Shown: positions 16,503 to 24,390, numbered from the stretch's first letter. The stretch is 64,000 nt of DNA from Serratia sp. PL17 (GCF_017832355.1 NZ_JAFIBY010000001.1:248001-312000); one strand, 5' to 3'. Translations and numbers: made by a program. Notes: generated by a model not told the origin, from the sequence alone.

Positions 16503-17264
16503 ATGGAGCAAATTCTCCGGCATCCTCTGTTTTTGTTTTTAGCGCTTTTTGCCCTGATGTCGCTGGGGTCTTTGGGAAGTATTTTTCTGCTCAGAAGGAA
16601 AAAACGCCTTGATGGTGCAGAGTTGGATGATTTTAACCTTGTGCAAGGAGCGACCTTGACGCTGTTGGCGTTGCTGATTGGTTTTAGTTTTTCTATGGCC
16701 ATCAGCAGATACGATCAGCGGAAAAACTATGAAGAAGAGGAAGCCAACGCCATAGGTACCGAATTTCTGCGGGCCGATTTGGTTTCGAGCGACAGGCGCG
16801 AAAAGATCCGCAGTTTGCTAAAACACTATGTCCAGCTGCGAATAGACTACTACCAGACACGCGACGTCAAAGCTCTGGCGGCGCTTGCCGAACAGACCAA
16901 TGGGCAACAGGCGCAGCTGTGGTCGGAAATCCAGCAGGCGGCAAAAGAGCAGGCGACACCCATTGTCGCGCTGGCGGTGTCAGGCATGAACGACGTGATC
17001 AATACACAGGGTTATACCCAGGCCGCATGGTTGAATCGTATACCGGTTTCCGCCTGGATCTTGCTGATCGTGATTGCGCTGATTTGTTGCATGTTGGTGG
17101 GATACAGCGCTCGGAGCCAGGTAGGGAAAAGCATTTTCCCGCTGGTGCTACCGGCGATGGTGGCTTTATCGATGGCGATGATCGCCGATATTGACACCCC
17201 CCGGGGAGGATTAATCAGAGTGGTACCGCAGAATCTGCTTAGCCTGCAGCAAAGCTTGCCTTAG
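16503..17264 (+). CDS. DUF4239 (bestrophin-like) membrane protein
   Basis: 253 residues from ATG 16503 (MEQILRHPLFLFLALFALMS), preceded by GAGGCG; the extra 19 upstream codons lack support. Four hydrophobic segments are visible: near residues 8-30, 48-68, 180-203 and 208-230, with a charged soluble stretch of about 110 residues between the pairs. The middle segment TLLALLIGFSFSMAISRYDQ followed by an acidic EEEEANAIGTEFLR is the typical signature of this bestrophin-like family. It is an integral membrane protein of unknown function. The downstream MFS gene is convergent and not an obvious partner. Confidence 0.72.
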   Translation: MEQILRHPLFLFLALFALMSLGSLGSIFLLRRKKRLDGAELDDFNLVQGATLTLLALLIGFSFSMAISRYDQRKNYEEEEANAIGTEFLRADLVSSDRREKIRSLLKHYVQLRIDYYQTRDVKALAALAEQTNGQQAQLWSEIQQAAKEQATPIVALAVSGMNDVINTQGYTQAAWLNRIPVSAWILLIVIALICCMLVGYSARSQVGKSIFPLVLPAMVALSMAMIADIDTPRGGLIRVVPQNLLSLQQSLP

Positions 17265-17373
17265 TGATATCGACGGTACTGTTGCTGCGCTGCGCCAGCC
17301 CGAATCGATGATTCAGGCCGGCGCCACGGTAAGCCAGCGTGTGATGGCTAGGGTCAGGTCGTGAACTTTCCCC

Positions 17374-18681
17374 TCAGTCTTTGTGCCTTTCTCTGAACAG
17401 GGTGGTTGCAATCAGGCTAATCGTCAGCATACCGGTGACGTACCACGCTGGAGCCAGTGGATTGCCGCTCACATCCAGCAGCCAAGTGACGATAAGCTGT
17501 GCCGAGCCGCCAAACAGCGTCACGCCAAAAGCGTATATCATCGAGGTGCCGGTGGCGCGGACGTGGCGCGGTAGCGCTGAGACGATCAGCATGGTACTCG
17601 TTAACATGTTGATGCCCAGAGCGCCGATCAGCAGGATGCGGATAACGATGGCTAACCATAGATACTCGGCGGAACCCAAAAACCAAAAGGTCGGGTAAAT
17701 CAGCACCAATGAGGCAAAAATCGAGAGAATCAGCGGTTTTTTGTAGTTTTGCACGCGATCCACATAGCGGCCAGCGTAATACACGGCGATGATTTGCACT
17801 ATGGAAGCGATACAGCTGAACAGGTAGGCGACAGGACCTGCGATGTGATAGGTCTGCATCATATAGGTTGGCATATACAGCAGCACAATATAAACCATCA
17901 CCGTGCCGGACATGATAATCAGCACGCCCAGCAGCAGGTCTTTGACGTGGTTACGCAGCAAATCCAGCACCGGGTTTGTCGAGGGGTGTTTTTTATCTTG
18001 TGCTTCCCCACTGTAGGTTTCTTCCAGGTGTTTACGGATATACACGCCGGCAGGAATGATCAGCAGGCCGATAATAAAGGGCACGCGCCAGCCCCAGGAG
18101 TAGAGCGCTTCTTCTGAGAGAAAATAGGTTAACAACAACCCGAAAGAGGCACCCAGCAGGGCGCTGATACCTTGGCTAATCGCCTGCCAACTGACAAAGA
18201 AACCGCGCTGATTGGCGCCGGCAGACTCCAACAACAACGTCGTGGCCGAACCGACTTCACCACCGGCAGCAAAGCCCTGAATGAGTCGCCCGACCACAAT
18301 CAGTATGGGGGCGAAGACGCCAATCTGCGCATGGGTGGGGGCAAAGGCAATCAAAGCGGTACCGACGCCCATCAGGACGATGGTCATCAACATGGCCGCC
18401 TTGCGCCCGACGCGGTCAGCATAAGCGCCCAAGACCATGCTGCCCAGCGGACGCATAATAAAACCGACGCCGAAGACCGCCACCGACATTAATAAAGACC
18501 CGTAGGCGCTGTCGCTAGGGAAATACAGCTTACCGATAATAGCGGCAAAGAAGCTGTAGACGGTGAAGTCAAAGATCTCCAACCCGTTGCCCAGGCTGGC
18601 ACCGAAGATGACCTTATAATTAACCGCCTTCTTTTCGGCGGTTTGATTCTCGGATAACGCGTTTTCTGCAGTGTTCATCAT
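17374..18681 (-). CDS. MFS transporter, metabolite:H+ symporter (MHS) type
   Basis: 435 residues, about 12 membrane segments. The first helix has GNGLEIFDFTVYSFFAAIIG, the E-x2-DF-x2-Y pattern of the MHS branch (CitA, KgtP, ProP, ShiA), and the loop ADRVGRKAAMLM is the MFS signature. RLIQGFAAGGEVGSATTLLL is also characteristic. Citrate-like or other organic-acid uptake is likely, but the substrate cannot be read from sequence. A perfect TGTA-N2-TACA operator about 150 bases upstream suggests control by a HutC-type GntR repressor, raising urocanate or histidine-linked substrates as a possibility. Two adjacent ATGs exist; the start at 18678 is equally possible. Confidence 0.87.
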   Translation of the reverse strand: MMNTAENALSENQTAEKKAVNYKVIFGASLGNGLEIFDFTVYSFFAAIIGKLYFPSDSAYGSLLMSVAVFGVGFIMRPLGSMVLGAYADRVGRKAAMLMTIVLMGVGTALIAFAPTHAQIGVFAPILIVVGRLIQGFAAGGEVGSATTLLLESAGANQRGFFVSWQAISQGISALLGASFGLLLTYFLSEEALYSWGWRVPFIIGLLIIPAGVYIRKHLEETYSGEAQDKKHPSTNPVLDLLRNHVKDLLLGVLIIMSGTVMVYIVLLYMPTYMMQTYHIAGPVAYLFSCIASIVQIIAVYYAGRYVDRVQNYKKPLILSIFASLVLIYPTFWFLGSAEYLWLAIVIRILLIGALGINMLTSTMLIVSALPRHVRATGTSMIYAFGVTLFGGSAQLIVTWLLDVSGNPLAPAWYVTGMLTISLIATTLFRERHKD

Positions 18682-18825
18682 TATCTCTCGTGATAGGTTT
18701 TGAGTTTGTTATTCATTATTTTTATTGGTAATGCCGCATGTTTCCGCCATGTCTGTAATCGGTACTGCGATCGGCGCTGACGGCACTCGCGTCATCACAA
18801 AACTGCAACCTTACATTTACATATA

Positions 18826-18839
18826 CTTGTATGTACAAG
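18826..18839 (-). promoter_or_regulatory. HutC/GntR-like operator upstream of the MFS transporter
   Basis: The 14-base perfect palindrome CTTGTATGTACAAG contains TGTA-N2-TACA, the core described for the histidine-utilisation repressor HutC. It lies about 145 bases upstream of the transporter start. The regulator gene itself is not in this window. Confidence 0.55.
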
Positions 18840-19270
18840 CATGTGCAATACGCGTTCAGATAACCTGGTTACAGTTGTATTGAATGTGATAATTATTTAT
18901 TTATCAGTGTCTTATTATTATTTTTCGAGATAATTGGCGAAAGGTTATGAATCGATTTAGTGAGCTATTACGCATAACCAGCCTAAATCAACGCAGGTTT
19001 TAAGAGTCCAATCACAAAACCAATTTTAGAGAGGGAAATAAGGTAATCAGGTGGTTAAAACAGAATAAAATAAAGTTATTTCGTTTTAGGAAAGCCAAAG
19101 TGACAGGGATATAACCTTATACAGGATTCGAATATTTCATTCTAACATCTCTACCGCTAAATATCTGCCATATCCCAATAAACGCGTCGTTTCTGTTTTT
19201 AGACGTGGGAGCTTGACTTGTACTACTAATAGGGGCTTGGTGCTTCCTTTTTGTTAATTTAAGGGGGGGT

Positions 19271-19342
19271 ATGGAGCTAATACAACGTCCTTCTGAATCT
19301 GCTTATATTGATGAAGAATCAGAATTGACTGGTAAATTATAA
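19271..19342 (+). CDS. Very short ORF upstream of the effector cassette
   Basis: 23 codons, MELIQRPSESAYIDEESELT then GKL, preceded by AAGGGGGGG. It matches no family I know. It may be the tail of a decayed gene or a leader peptide; with so few codons it may also be chance. Confidence 0.2.
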   Translation: MELIQRPSESAYIDEESELTGKL

Positions 19343-19357
19343 GTCTGATGATTGAAT

Positions 19358-19386
19358 TTCACCCTATTGGTTATTTGTGTTATAAG
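19358..19386 (+). promoter_or_regulatory. Putative sigma-70 promoter of the effector cassette
   Basis: A -35 like TTCACC and a -10 like TATAAG with a 17-base spacer, ending about 45 bases before the ATG at 19432, whose ribosome site is AAGGAG. Confidence 0.45.
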
Positions 19387-19431
19387 TAAATTTGTATTAT
19401 TGCACGACAATGAAATGATCAAGGAGCGATT

Positions 19432-20124
19432 ATGTATAGCAATAATGAAGTTATCAGTTATTTACAGGCTAATAAAATTCTTGCGCTGAAGCTCGATCAT
19501 GCTGTCTCTGCCGTAGGTCAGCAGATCACAAATCAAATTGATATCTTAGGGAAAGGTACTACCCGTCTTCTTTATTATACGTCCTGTTTCACAGATGAAT
19601 ATAACGATGTTTGTCAGCGACAAAAGACGGAAGACCTGCGATTCAGAAATGGTGTTATTCGCATTGTTCAGCATGGTGATGTGGTCTATGACATGCTTCG
19701 TATTTATTTTGAAAAAATACTCAAATACAAAAATAATGACCAATTAGAGTACATTAAAAAATCTCTAATGGCCGTGAATATCCATATCGCCGCCAGCACT
19801 CTTACCGGTGCCGGATATGCTTTAGCGGTCGCTACCAGTGTCCGTATTGGAATGAATCTACGTATACAACTCAGCGCCCTTACGGGACGTGCAGCTGGTA
19901 CGGCTGCCGGGGTAGTCGCTACATATGGTTTAATTCAGAAAGCGGCGGATAGTGCCTATCGCCTACACATCCAATACCCTGCCTACTACTCGGCGCTTTA
20001 CACGCAACAACTGGAAATGATGTATTTCCTGATTGAACCGGTATTCGAGCGGGCGGGTGCGCTTGAAGCACAATGGGCGTCTGATTTAGGCATAGCAAGC
20101 ATCATTACTCGAATGGTTCGATAA
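19432..20124 (+). CDS. Candidate membrane-active type VI secretion effector
   Basis: 230 residues with no catalytic motif I recognise. Residues 1-110 are mixed and charged. Residues 112-140 and 146-169 form two small-residue-rich hydrophobic stretches (ASTLTGAGYALAVATSVRIG and LTGRAAGTAAGVVATYGLIQ) with GxxxG-like spacing, the sort that can insert into membranes. There is no signal peptide. AAGGAG stands five bases before the ATG. It is followed after two bases by a 62-residue membrane protein and then by an Hcp gene. This layout matches toxin, immunity, carrier. Serratia marcescens Ssp6, a pore-forming type VI effector of similar size with a small membrane immunity protein, is the closest described parallel I know. 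Homology to it is not established here. Confidence 0.6.
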   Translation: MYSNNEVISYLQANKILALKLDHAVSAVGQQITNQIDILGKGTTRLLYYTSCFTDEYNDVCQRQKTEDLRFRNGVIRIVQHGDVVYDMLRIYFEKILKYKNNDQLEYIKKSLMAVNIHIAASTLTGAGYALAVATSVRIGMNLRIQLSALTGRAAGTAAGVVATYGLIQKAADSAYRLHIQYPAYYSALYTQQLEMMYFLIEPVFERAGALEAQWASDLGIASIITRMVR

Positions 20125-20126
20125 CC

Positions 20127-20315
20127 ATGCTTAAATCGCTAAAGAAATTTCTACTGTGGCAGCTTAGATTTTTATCATCACTATATGGTCCTATCATTCT
20201 CACGTTTATTTTCACACTGCTTCAAGGTTATTTTTTCCCTAACAGCCCTGTCTGGCCGGCAGGAGTATTTGCCATAATTATGATTATTATATTTACACGC
20301 TATTGTAAATGGTAA
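20127..20315 (+). CDS. Small two-helix membrane protein, candidate immunity protein
   Basis: 62 residues. A basic N-terminus (MLKSLKKFLLWQLRFLSSLY) leads into one hydrophobic segment at about residues 18-38 and a second at 42-58 (PAGVFAIIMIIIFTRYCKW, the C-terminus). It begins two bases after the stop of the effector-like gene, so translation is probably coupled. Small inner-membrane proteins encoded directly after pore-forming toxins usually protect the producer. No family is recognised, so immunity is inferred from position and topology. Confidence 0.6.
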   Translation: MLKSLKKFLLWQLRFLSSLYGPIILTFIFTLLQGYFFPNSPVWPAGVFAIIMIIIFTRYCKW

Positions 20316-20363
20316 GGTCAGAAACAGTAGCTTTATTTAAAATCTCACCGATAAGGAAATTGT

Positions 20364-20843
20364 ATGTCTACCCCTGCACATTTATGGCTTGAAGACGAAA
20401 ATGGCTCCCCGATTGTCGGTAGCTGTATGATGCCGATGCGTTTAGGTTCTATCGAGCTTAAATCATTCTCCCATGCAGTCACTATTCCGGTTGATCCTGG
20501 CTGGGGAAAGCTTACTGGAACGCGTGTTCACAATCCGATCACGATAGTGAAAGAATTCGATAAGACTACGCCGCTCTTGTATCGCGCAGTGTGTGAAGGC
20601 CGACCAATGAAGAAAGCGACGATCAAGATGTATCGTATTATGGAATCGGGTATCGAAGCTGAATATTTCAATATCATTCTGGAAAATGTCAAAGTCACGA
20701 CGGTTTCTCCTTATCTTGCTCCTAACGGTATGAGCAGCACTCACTTGGAAACTCTAGAGCTGCGTTATGAAGCAATCACATGGAAGTGCACAGATGGAAA
20801 CATAATCTACCGAGATTCATGGAACAGTCGAGTCTGCGCTTGA
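20364..20843 (+). CDS. hcp: Hcp-family type VI secretion tube protein
   Basis: 159 residues, the usual length of Hcp1-family proteins. The start MSTPAHLWLEDENGSPIVGS and the later KLTGTRVHNPITIVKEFDKT, ATIKMYRI and EYFNIILENVKVTTVSP are the conserved Hcp pattern of hexameric ring proteins that stack into the T6SS tube and carry small effectors in their lumen. AAGGAA precedes the ATG. No sheath, baseplate or ClpV gene lies in the window, so this is an orphan hcp that would depend on a T6SS encoded elsewhere. The two upstream genes are its likely cargo and immunity pair. Confidence 0.88.
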   Translation: MSTPAHLWLEDENGSPIVGSCMMPMRLGSIELKSFSHAVTIPVDPGWGKLTGTRVHNPITIVKEFDKTTPLLYRAVCEGRPMKKATIKMYRIMESGIEAEYFNIILENVKVTTVSPYLAPNGMSSTHLETLELRYEAITWKCTDGNIIYRDSWNSRVCA

Positions 20844-21140
20844 TTCGCGTGGTAAGGAAAGAAGGAAGGGGGAATAGGCTCCCTTCTCTTATTGATTCTA
20901 TATGACTTGCTCCCAGTATTAGATACAACGCTCAGCCATCTCTGTCTGACGTATTACTCTCGCCACGTAGGATTTTTTTCATTGCACGATGTGCCATCTC
21001 GTTATTCTATAGCGCCATTCTTCCGTGGACTGTTCGTACTGAGGTAGCCTTTATACTTGTTTGCCGGCACGAAGACCTACCTGACTGTTTTGATGCCAGG
21101 CTGGCCGCAGGGTGCTCTTTGTTTTTCTGCGCTTGCTGTC
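20844..21140. other. Region between hcp and the first 120-bp repeat
   Basis: About 300 bases. After the hcp terminator I see only short open frames on the minus strand, for example one ending MAHRAMKKILRGESNTSDRD-G (about 20951-21000). These could be remnants of a decayed mobile-element gene, but I cannot name one. Confidence 0.4.
20865..20886 (+). terminator. Terminator of the effector-hcp transcript
   Basis: Arms GAAGGG and CCCTTC with a ten-base loop, followed by TCTTATT, about 20 bases past the hcp stop. Confidence 0.5.
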
Positions 21141-21260
21141 TGCTCAAATTGTCACCAAAACTTCCCGCGATCTCTTATCCCCGTTATGGCATAATGCGCG
21201 CCAAATCACATTCCCAATGATATGAAGAGCGAGCGCTGTGTTAAGCACTAACAACATCAC
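21141..21260 (+). repeat. 120-bp direct repeat, copy 1 (duplicate of the ybiT 5' end)
   Basis: Identical base for base to 22637-22756. It holds the ybiT promoter region, ribosome site and the first seven and two-thirds codons from GTG 21234. After the repeat ends, the copied frame continues only to MLSTNNITVLFHM and TAA. The bases flanking the two copies differ on both sides, so the repeat boundaries are sharp. It probably marks the left end of an inserted segment. Confidence 0.92.
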
Positions 21261-21285
21261 AGTGTTGTTTCATATGTAAAAGATA

Positions 21286-21320
21286 AACCGAATACTATGC
21301 ATGCAACGTAGTATTCGGTT
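21286..21320 (-). terminator. Terminator of the lipoprotein gene
   Basis: Perfect 12-base arms (AACCGAATACTA / TAGTATTCGGTT) with an 11-base loop, 24 bases past the lipoprotein stop. On the minus strand it runs into TTTATCTTTT. Confidence 0.75.
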
Positions 21321-21343
21321 AATGACTATTTGTATCTATATAG

Positions 21344-22273
21344 TTACTCAACCATCAATTCCGAAATTCTATTTTTTGTCATATCATATTGACACTGAAA
21401 CATTTTATTGACCTCTTGGTCTGTACCCTTCATCGATATTTTTCCGCAGATTGCTTCTTTGTTTTTTATCCATTGACGCTGTGCAGTGATAAGTCTTTTT
21501 TGTTTTTCTTGCCCAAGTGAATGCCAAACGTCACTAAGTTTTTTATCAATCGCCATAAAGTTATCACGAGAATCTGTAAGTGATGGATTGGATAATTGAT
21601 TGCTACGTTGCAGTGCTGGGTCTTGAGGTTCTATTTTATGCTGTGCTTGTGCTTGTGCTTGTGCTTGTGCTTGTGCTTGTGCTTGTGTCTGTATTTTTTC
21701 TTGGTTTTTCTTTTCTAGTAGTAATTTTTCCTGCTCTCTGTATGGTTTTACTATCGCTAACGTGGAAATAAAGGCTGAACCAGAAGAAATGCTATTATTA
21801 ATAGATGTTTCAACAAAAATTGTTTTATTATCATCTGTAGGTTGTATCGTGTAGTCGACTCTAGTTGAGAAGATGTTTGCATTTCGTTCTAAGTTGAATC
21901 GCTCCATAACCTTATCTAAATTTTTGTTATAATTTAATCTGTAAAAATCAGAAAGTTCACTGTATTGTTCTGGTTCTATTTTTATGCCGACAGTTGCTGA
22001 ACATGTTCGCATCGAGCTATTTGGATCTTTACTTGTTGTAGTTATGTCTTTGATGTCAAAAATTATCTTATCAAGAGTTGAACGTTTGATGGCATTGGTG
22101 ACATCTTCATATTTTGATGTTTGTTCTGAAATCTGTTCGAGTGCTGATTTTTTTAGGGATTCAGTGAGTGTTTGAGAACTTATATCACTAGAGCATTCTA
22201 TTGTGTTTGTATTTTTAGAATCACAGCTTGCTAATAATAACGCAAGTGAAATTATAGTTAGTTTATTATTCAC
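21344..22273 (-). CDS. Lipoprotein with a Gln-Ala repeat and a C-terminal LprI-like (DUF1311) domain
   Basis: About 309 residues. A GTG start at 22273 is best placed five bases after GGAG; a second GTG six bases upstream overlaps that site. The N-terminus has a lipoprotein signal (KLTIISLALLLASC), so Cys is lipidated. Residues about 30-195 have no match I know. Then comes a (Gln-Ala)7 tract encoded by a hexanucleotide repeat. The C-terminal part (KLSDVWHSLGQEKQKRLITA, then QRQWIKNKEAIC and CQYDMTKNRISEL) follows the LprI/DUF1311 pattern with two cysteines. Some such proteins inhibit lysozyme; function here is open. The gene is strikingly AT-rich and lies between the two 120-bp repeats, implying recent gain. 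Confidence 0.72.
   Translation of the reverse strand: MNNKLTIISLALLLASCDSKNTNTIECSSDISSQTLTESLKKSALEQISEQTSKYEDVTNAIKRSTLDKIIFDIKDITTTSKDPNSSMRTCSATVGIKIEPEQYSELSDFYRLNYNKNLDKVMERFNLERNANIFSTRVDYTIQPTDDNKTIFVETSINNSISSGSAFISTLAIVKPYREQEKLLLEKKNQEKIQTQAQAQAQAQAQAQAQHKIEPQDPALQRSNQLSNPSLTDSRDNFMAIDKKLSDVWHSLGQEKQKRLITAQRQWIKNKEAICGKISMKGTDQEVNKMFQCQYDMTKNRISELMVE
21641..21688. repeat. Hexanucleotide tandem repeat inside the lipoprotein gene
   Basis: Seven perfect copies of GCTTGT (21645-21686) plus partial units, encoding alternating Gln-Ala on the minus strand. Because the unit is six bases, copy-number change alters linker length without shifting the frame. Confidence 0.92.
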
Positions 22274-22279
22274 TCTCAC

Positions 22280-22636
22280 TCCTCTGACTCTGATGGTTAA
22301 TGTGTGAACTAATTATCATCTAATATCTTATCATATGATAATTCTAGTTTCATTGTAGCCCTCAGTCGGTGGTACCTAAATTTTCTCTACTGCTAACGAT
22401 AGAATCACTGTTATATCTCTTTATTTCTATAGCGAGGAGGTTTTATGAGGCTACGCATATTTAAATAGGGAGAGAACGGTTGTAAGCAAGTTGTTTTAGT
22501 TTTGATAGTTCTGGTTTTCGGCCCTAGCCTTCTAGGCTGCAGTCATCTAGCACACTGGAAGTGTCTGGTACATATTACTAACGCGTAGACTTTTTGCACG
22601 GAATCCATTGCCTGCCTGGTGTGAGCTTTACCTTGA
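22280..22636. other. Region between the lipoprotein gene and the second 120-bp repeat
   Basis: About 360 AT-rich bases. The only coding-like trace is a plus-strand frame without a proper start, about 22490-22589, reading VLVLIVLVFGPSLLGCSHLA before further residues and TAG. It looks like a lipoprotein signal peptide with an LLGC lipobox, possibly the stub of a decayed gene. Confidence 0.4.
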
Positions 22637-22756
22637 TGCTCAAATTGTCACCAAAACTTCCCGCGATCTCTTATCCCCGTTATGGCATAATGCGCGCCAA
22701 ATCACATTCCCAATGATATGAAGAGCGAGCGCTGTGTTAAGCACTAACAACATCAC
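22637..22756 (+). repeat. 120-bp direct repeat, copy 2 (native ybiT promoter and start)
   Basis: Identical to 21141-21260 and continuous with the intact ybiT frame (GTG 22734). It includes an extended -10-like TATGGCATAAT at 22681-22691. Repeat starts are 1,496 bases apart. Confidence 0.92.
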
Positions 22757-24326
22757 TATGCAGTTTGGCAGTAAGCCGCTGTTTGAAAACATCTCTGTTA
22801 AATTTGGTGGCGGTAACCGCTATGGTTTGATCGGGGCCAACGGCTGCGGCAAATCCACCTTTATGAAAATCCTGGGTGGCGATCTGGTACCGAGCGGCGG
22901 CAACGTGTTCCTCGACCCGAACGAACGCCTGGGTAAACTGCGTCAGGATCAGTTCGCTTTTGAGCAATACAGCGTGCTGGACACTGTCATCATGGGCCAC
23001 CATGAACTGTGGGCAGTGAAGGAAGAGCGCGACCGCATTTACGCGATGGCCGAAATGAGCGAAGAAGACGGCTATAAAGTGGCCGATCTGGAAGTGGCTT
23101 ATGGCGAGATGGACGGTTACACCGCTGAAGCGCGTGCCGGCGAACTGCTGCTCGGCGTAGGTATTCCGGTTGAACAGCACTACGGCCCAATGAGCGAAAT
23201 TGCGCCGGGCTTCAAGCTGCGCGTATTGCTGGCACAGGCGTTGTTCTCCGATCCAGAAATCCTGCTGCTCGATGAACCGACGAACAACCTGGACATCGAT
23301 ACTATTCGTTGGCTGGAGCAGGTGCTGAACGAACGTAACAGCACCATGGTTATCATCTCGCATGACCGTCACTTCCTGAACATGGTGTGTACTCACATGG
23401 CGGATCTGGACTACGGCGAGCTGCGTGTCTATCCGGGCAACTACGACGAATACATGACGGCGGCCACTCAGGCGCGTGAGCGTCTGGTTGCGGATAATGC
23501 GAAGAAGAAGGCACAGATTAACGAACTGCAGTCGTTCGTGAGCCGCTTCAGCGCCAACGCGTCCAAATCCAAGCAGGCAACTTCGCGTGCACGCCAGATC
23601 GACAAGATCCAGCTGGAAGAAGTGAAGGCTTCAAGCCGCCAGAACCCGTTCATTCGTTTCGAACAGGACAAGAAACTGTTCCGTAACGCGCTGGAAGTAG
23701 AAGCACTGACCAAAGGCTTCGATAACGGCCCACTGTTCAGCAAGTTTAACCTGATGGTTGAAGTCGGCGAGAAAGTCGCGGTGCTGGGCCCGAACGGTAT
23801 TGGTAAGTCTACCTTGCTGAAAACGCTGGTGGGCGACTCTCAGCCGGACAGCGGCAGCGTGAAATGGTCTGAAAACGCCAAGATTGGTTACTACGCGCAG
23901 GATCACGAATACGAGTTCGATGACACCCTGACGGTATTCGACTGGATGAGCCAGTGGAAACAGGAAAAAGACGACGAGCAGGCGGTGCGTAGCGTACTGG
24001 GTCGTTTGCTGTTCAGCCAGGACGACATCAAGAAGAAAGTGAAGGTGTTGTCGGGGGGGGAGAAGGGCCGCATGTTGTTCGGCAAGCTGATGATGCAGCG
24101 CCCTAACATCCTGATTATGGATGAACCAACCAACCACCTGGACATGGAATCCATCGAGTCGCTGAACATGGCGTTGGAAATGTACGAGGGCACCTTGATC
24201 TTCGTTTCCCATGACCGTGAGTTCGTTAGCTCGCTGGCAACCCGCGTACTGGAAATGACACCGACCAAGGTTGTCGACTTTACCGGCAACTACGAAGACT
24301 ATCTGCGTAGCCAGGGTATCGTATAA
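22734..24326 (+). CDS. ybiT: ABC-F ATPase YbiT
   Basis: 530 residues, matching E. coli YbiT throughout. Two ABC domains without membrane segments: Walker [12 protein letters not shown] near residue 39 and [11 protein letters not shown] near residue 352, Walker [12 protein letters not shown] and [11 protein letters not shown], and the signature [12 protein letters not shown] in the second domain. The P-site linker ([18 protein letters not shown]) lies between. ABC-F proteins act on the ribosome; YbiT is a translation factor that helps stalled peptides. The start is GTG 22734, since E. coli YbiT has a matching N-terminus. Its promoter and first codons are duplicated 1.5 kb upstream. Confidence 0.96.
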   Translation: MLSTNNITMQFGSKPLFENISVKFGGGNRYGLIGANGCGKSTFMKILGGDLVPSGGNVFLDPNERLGKLRQDQFAFEQYSVLDTVIMGHHELWAVKEERDRIYAMAEMSEEDGYKVADLEVAYGEMDGYTAEARAGELLLGVGIPVEQHYGPMSEIAPGFKLRVLLAQALFSDPEILLLDEPTNNLDIDTIRWLEQVLNERNSTMVIISHDRHFLNMVCTHMADLDYGELRVYPGNYDEYMTAATQARERLVADNAKKKAQINELQSFVSRFSANASKSKQATSRARQIDKIQLEEVKASSRQNPFIRFEQDKKLFRNALEVEALTKGFDNGPLFSKFNLMVEVGEKVAVLGPNGIGKSTLLKTLVGDSQPDSGSVKWSENAKIGYYAQDHEYEFDDTLTVFDWMSQWKQEKDDEQAVRSVLGRLLFSQDDIKKKVKVLSGGEKGRMLFGKLMMQRPNILIMDEPTNHLDMESIESLNMALEMYEGTLIFVSHDREFVSSLATRVLEMTPTKVVDFTGNYEDYLRSQGIV

Positions 24327-24364
24327 CGCTTCGGTAGGGGCGCGCCCCTAACCAGTGACACGCT

Positions 24365-24390
24365 AAGGCGGGAGCAATCCCGCCTTTTTT
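24365..24390 (+). terminator. Terminator of ybiT
   Basis: AAGGCGGGA-GCAA-TCCCGCCTTTTTT, a nine-base stem, tetraloop and T-run, 39 bases past the stop. Also serves as the boundary with convergent moeB. Confidence 0.9.

Larger units (their letters stand above)
18682..19431. other. Long intergenic region at the left edge of the accessory block
   Basis: About 750 bases, visibly AT-rich, between the MFS gene and the effector-like gene. It holds a GntR-type operator (18826-18839), a short ORF MELIQRPSESAYIDEESELT-GKL (19271-19342) after a G-rich tract, and a candidate promoter (19358-19386). The rest shows nothing I recognise. Its composition and lack of core genes suggest the left boundary of acquired DNA. 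Confidence 0.55.

Noticed and set aside
20951-21000. Minus-strand fragment MAHRAMKKILRGESNTSDRD as a transposase tail
   Set aside because: Too short and I cannot name a matching transposase; kept only as a possible remnant in the region note.
21641-21688. Tandem repeat as a possible CRISPR fragment
   Set aside because: Units are six bases, contiguous and coding; there are no spacers.
22737-23396. 219-codon open frame antisense to ybiT, with a similar one at 23631-24212
   Set aside because: They lie fully inside the well-supported ybiT gene, have unnatural His/Gln-rich composition and no ribosome site; they are shadows of ybiT codon use.
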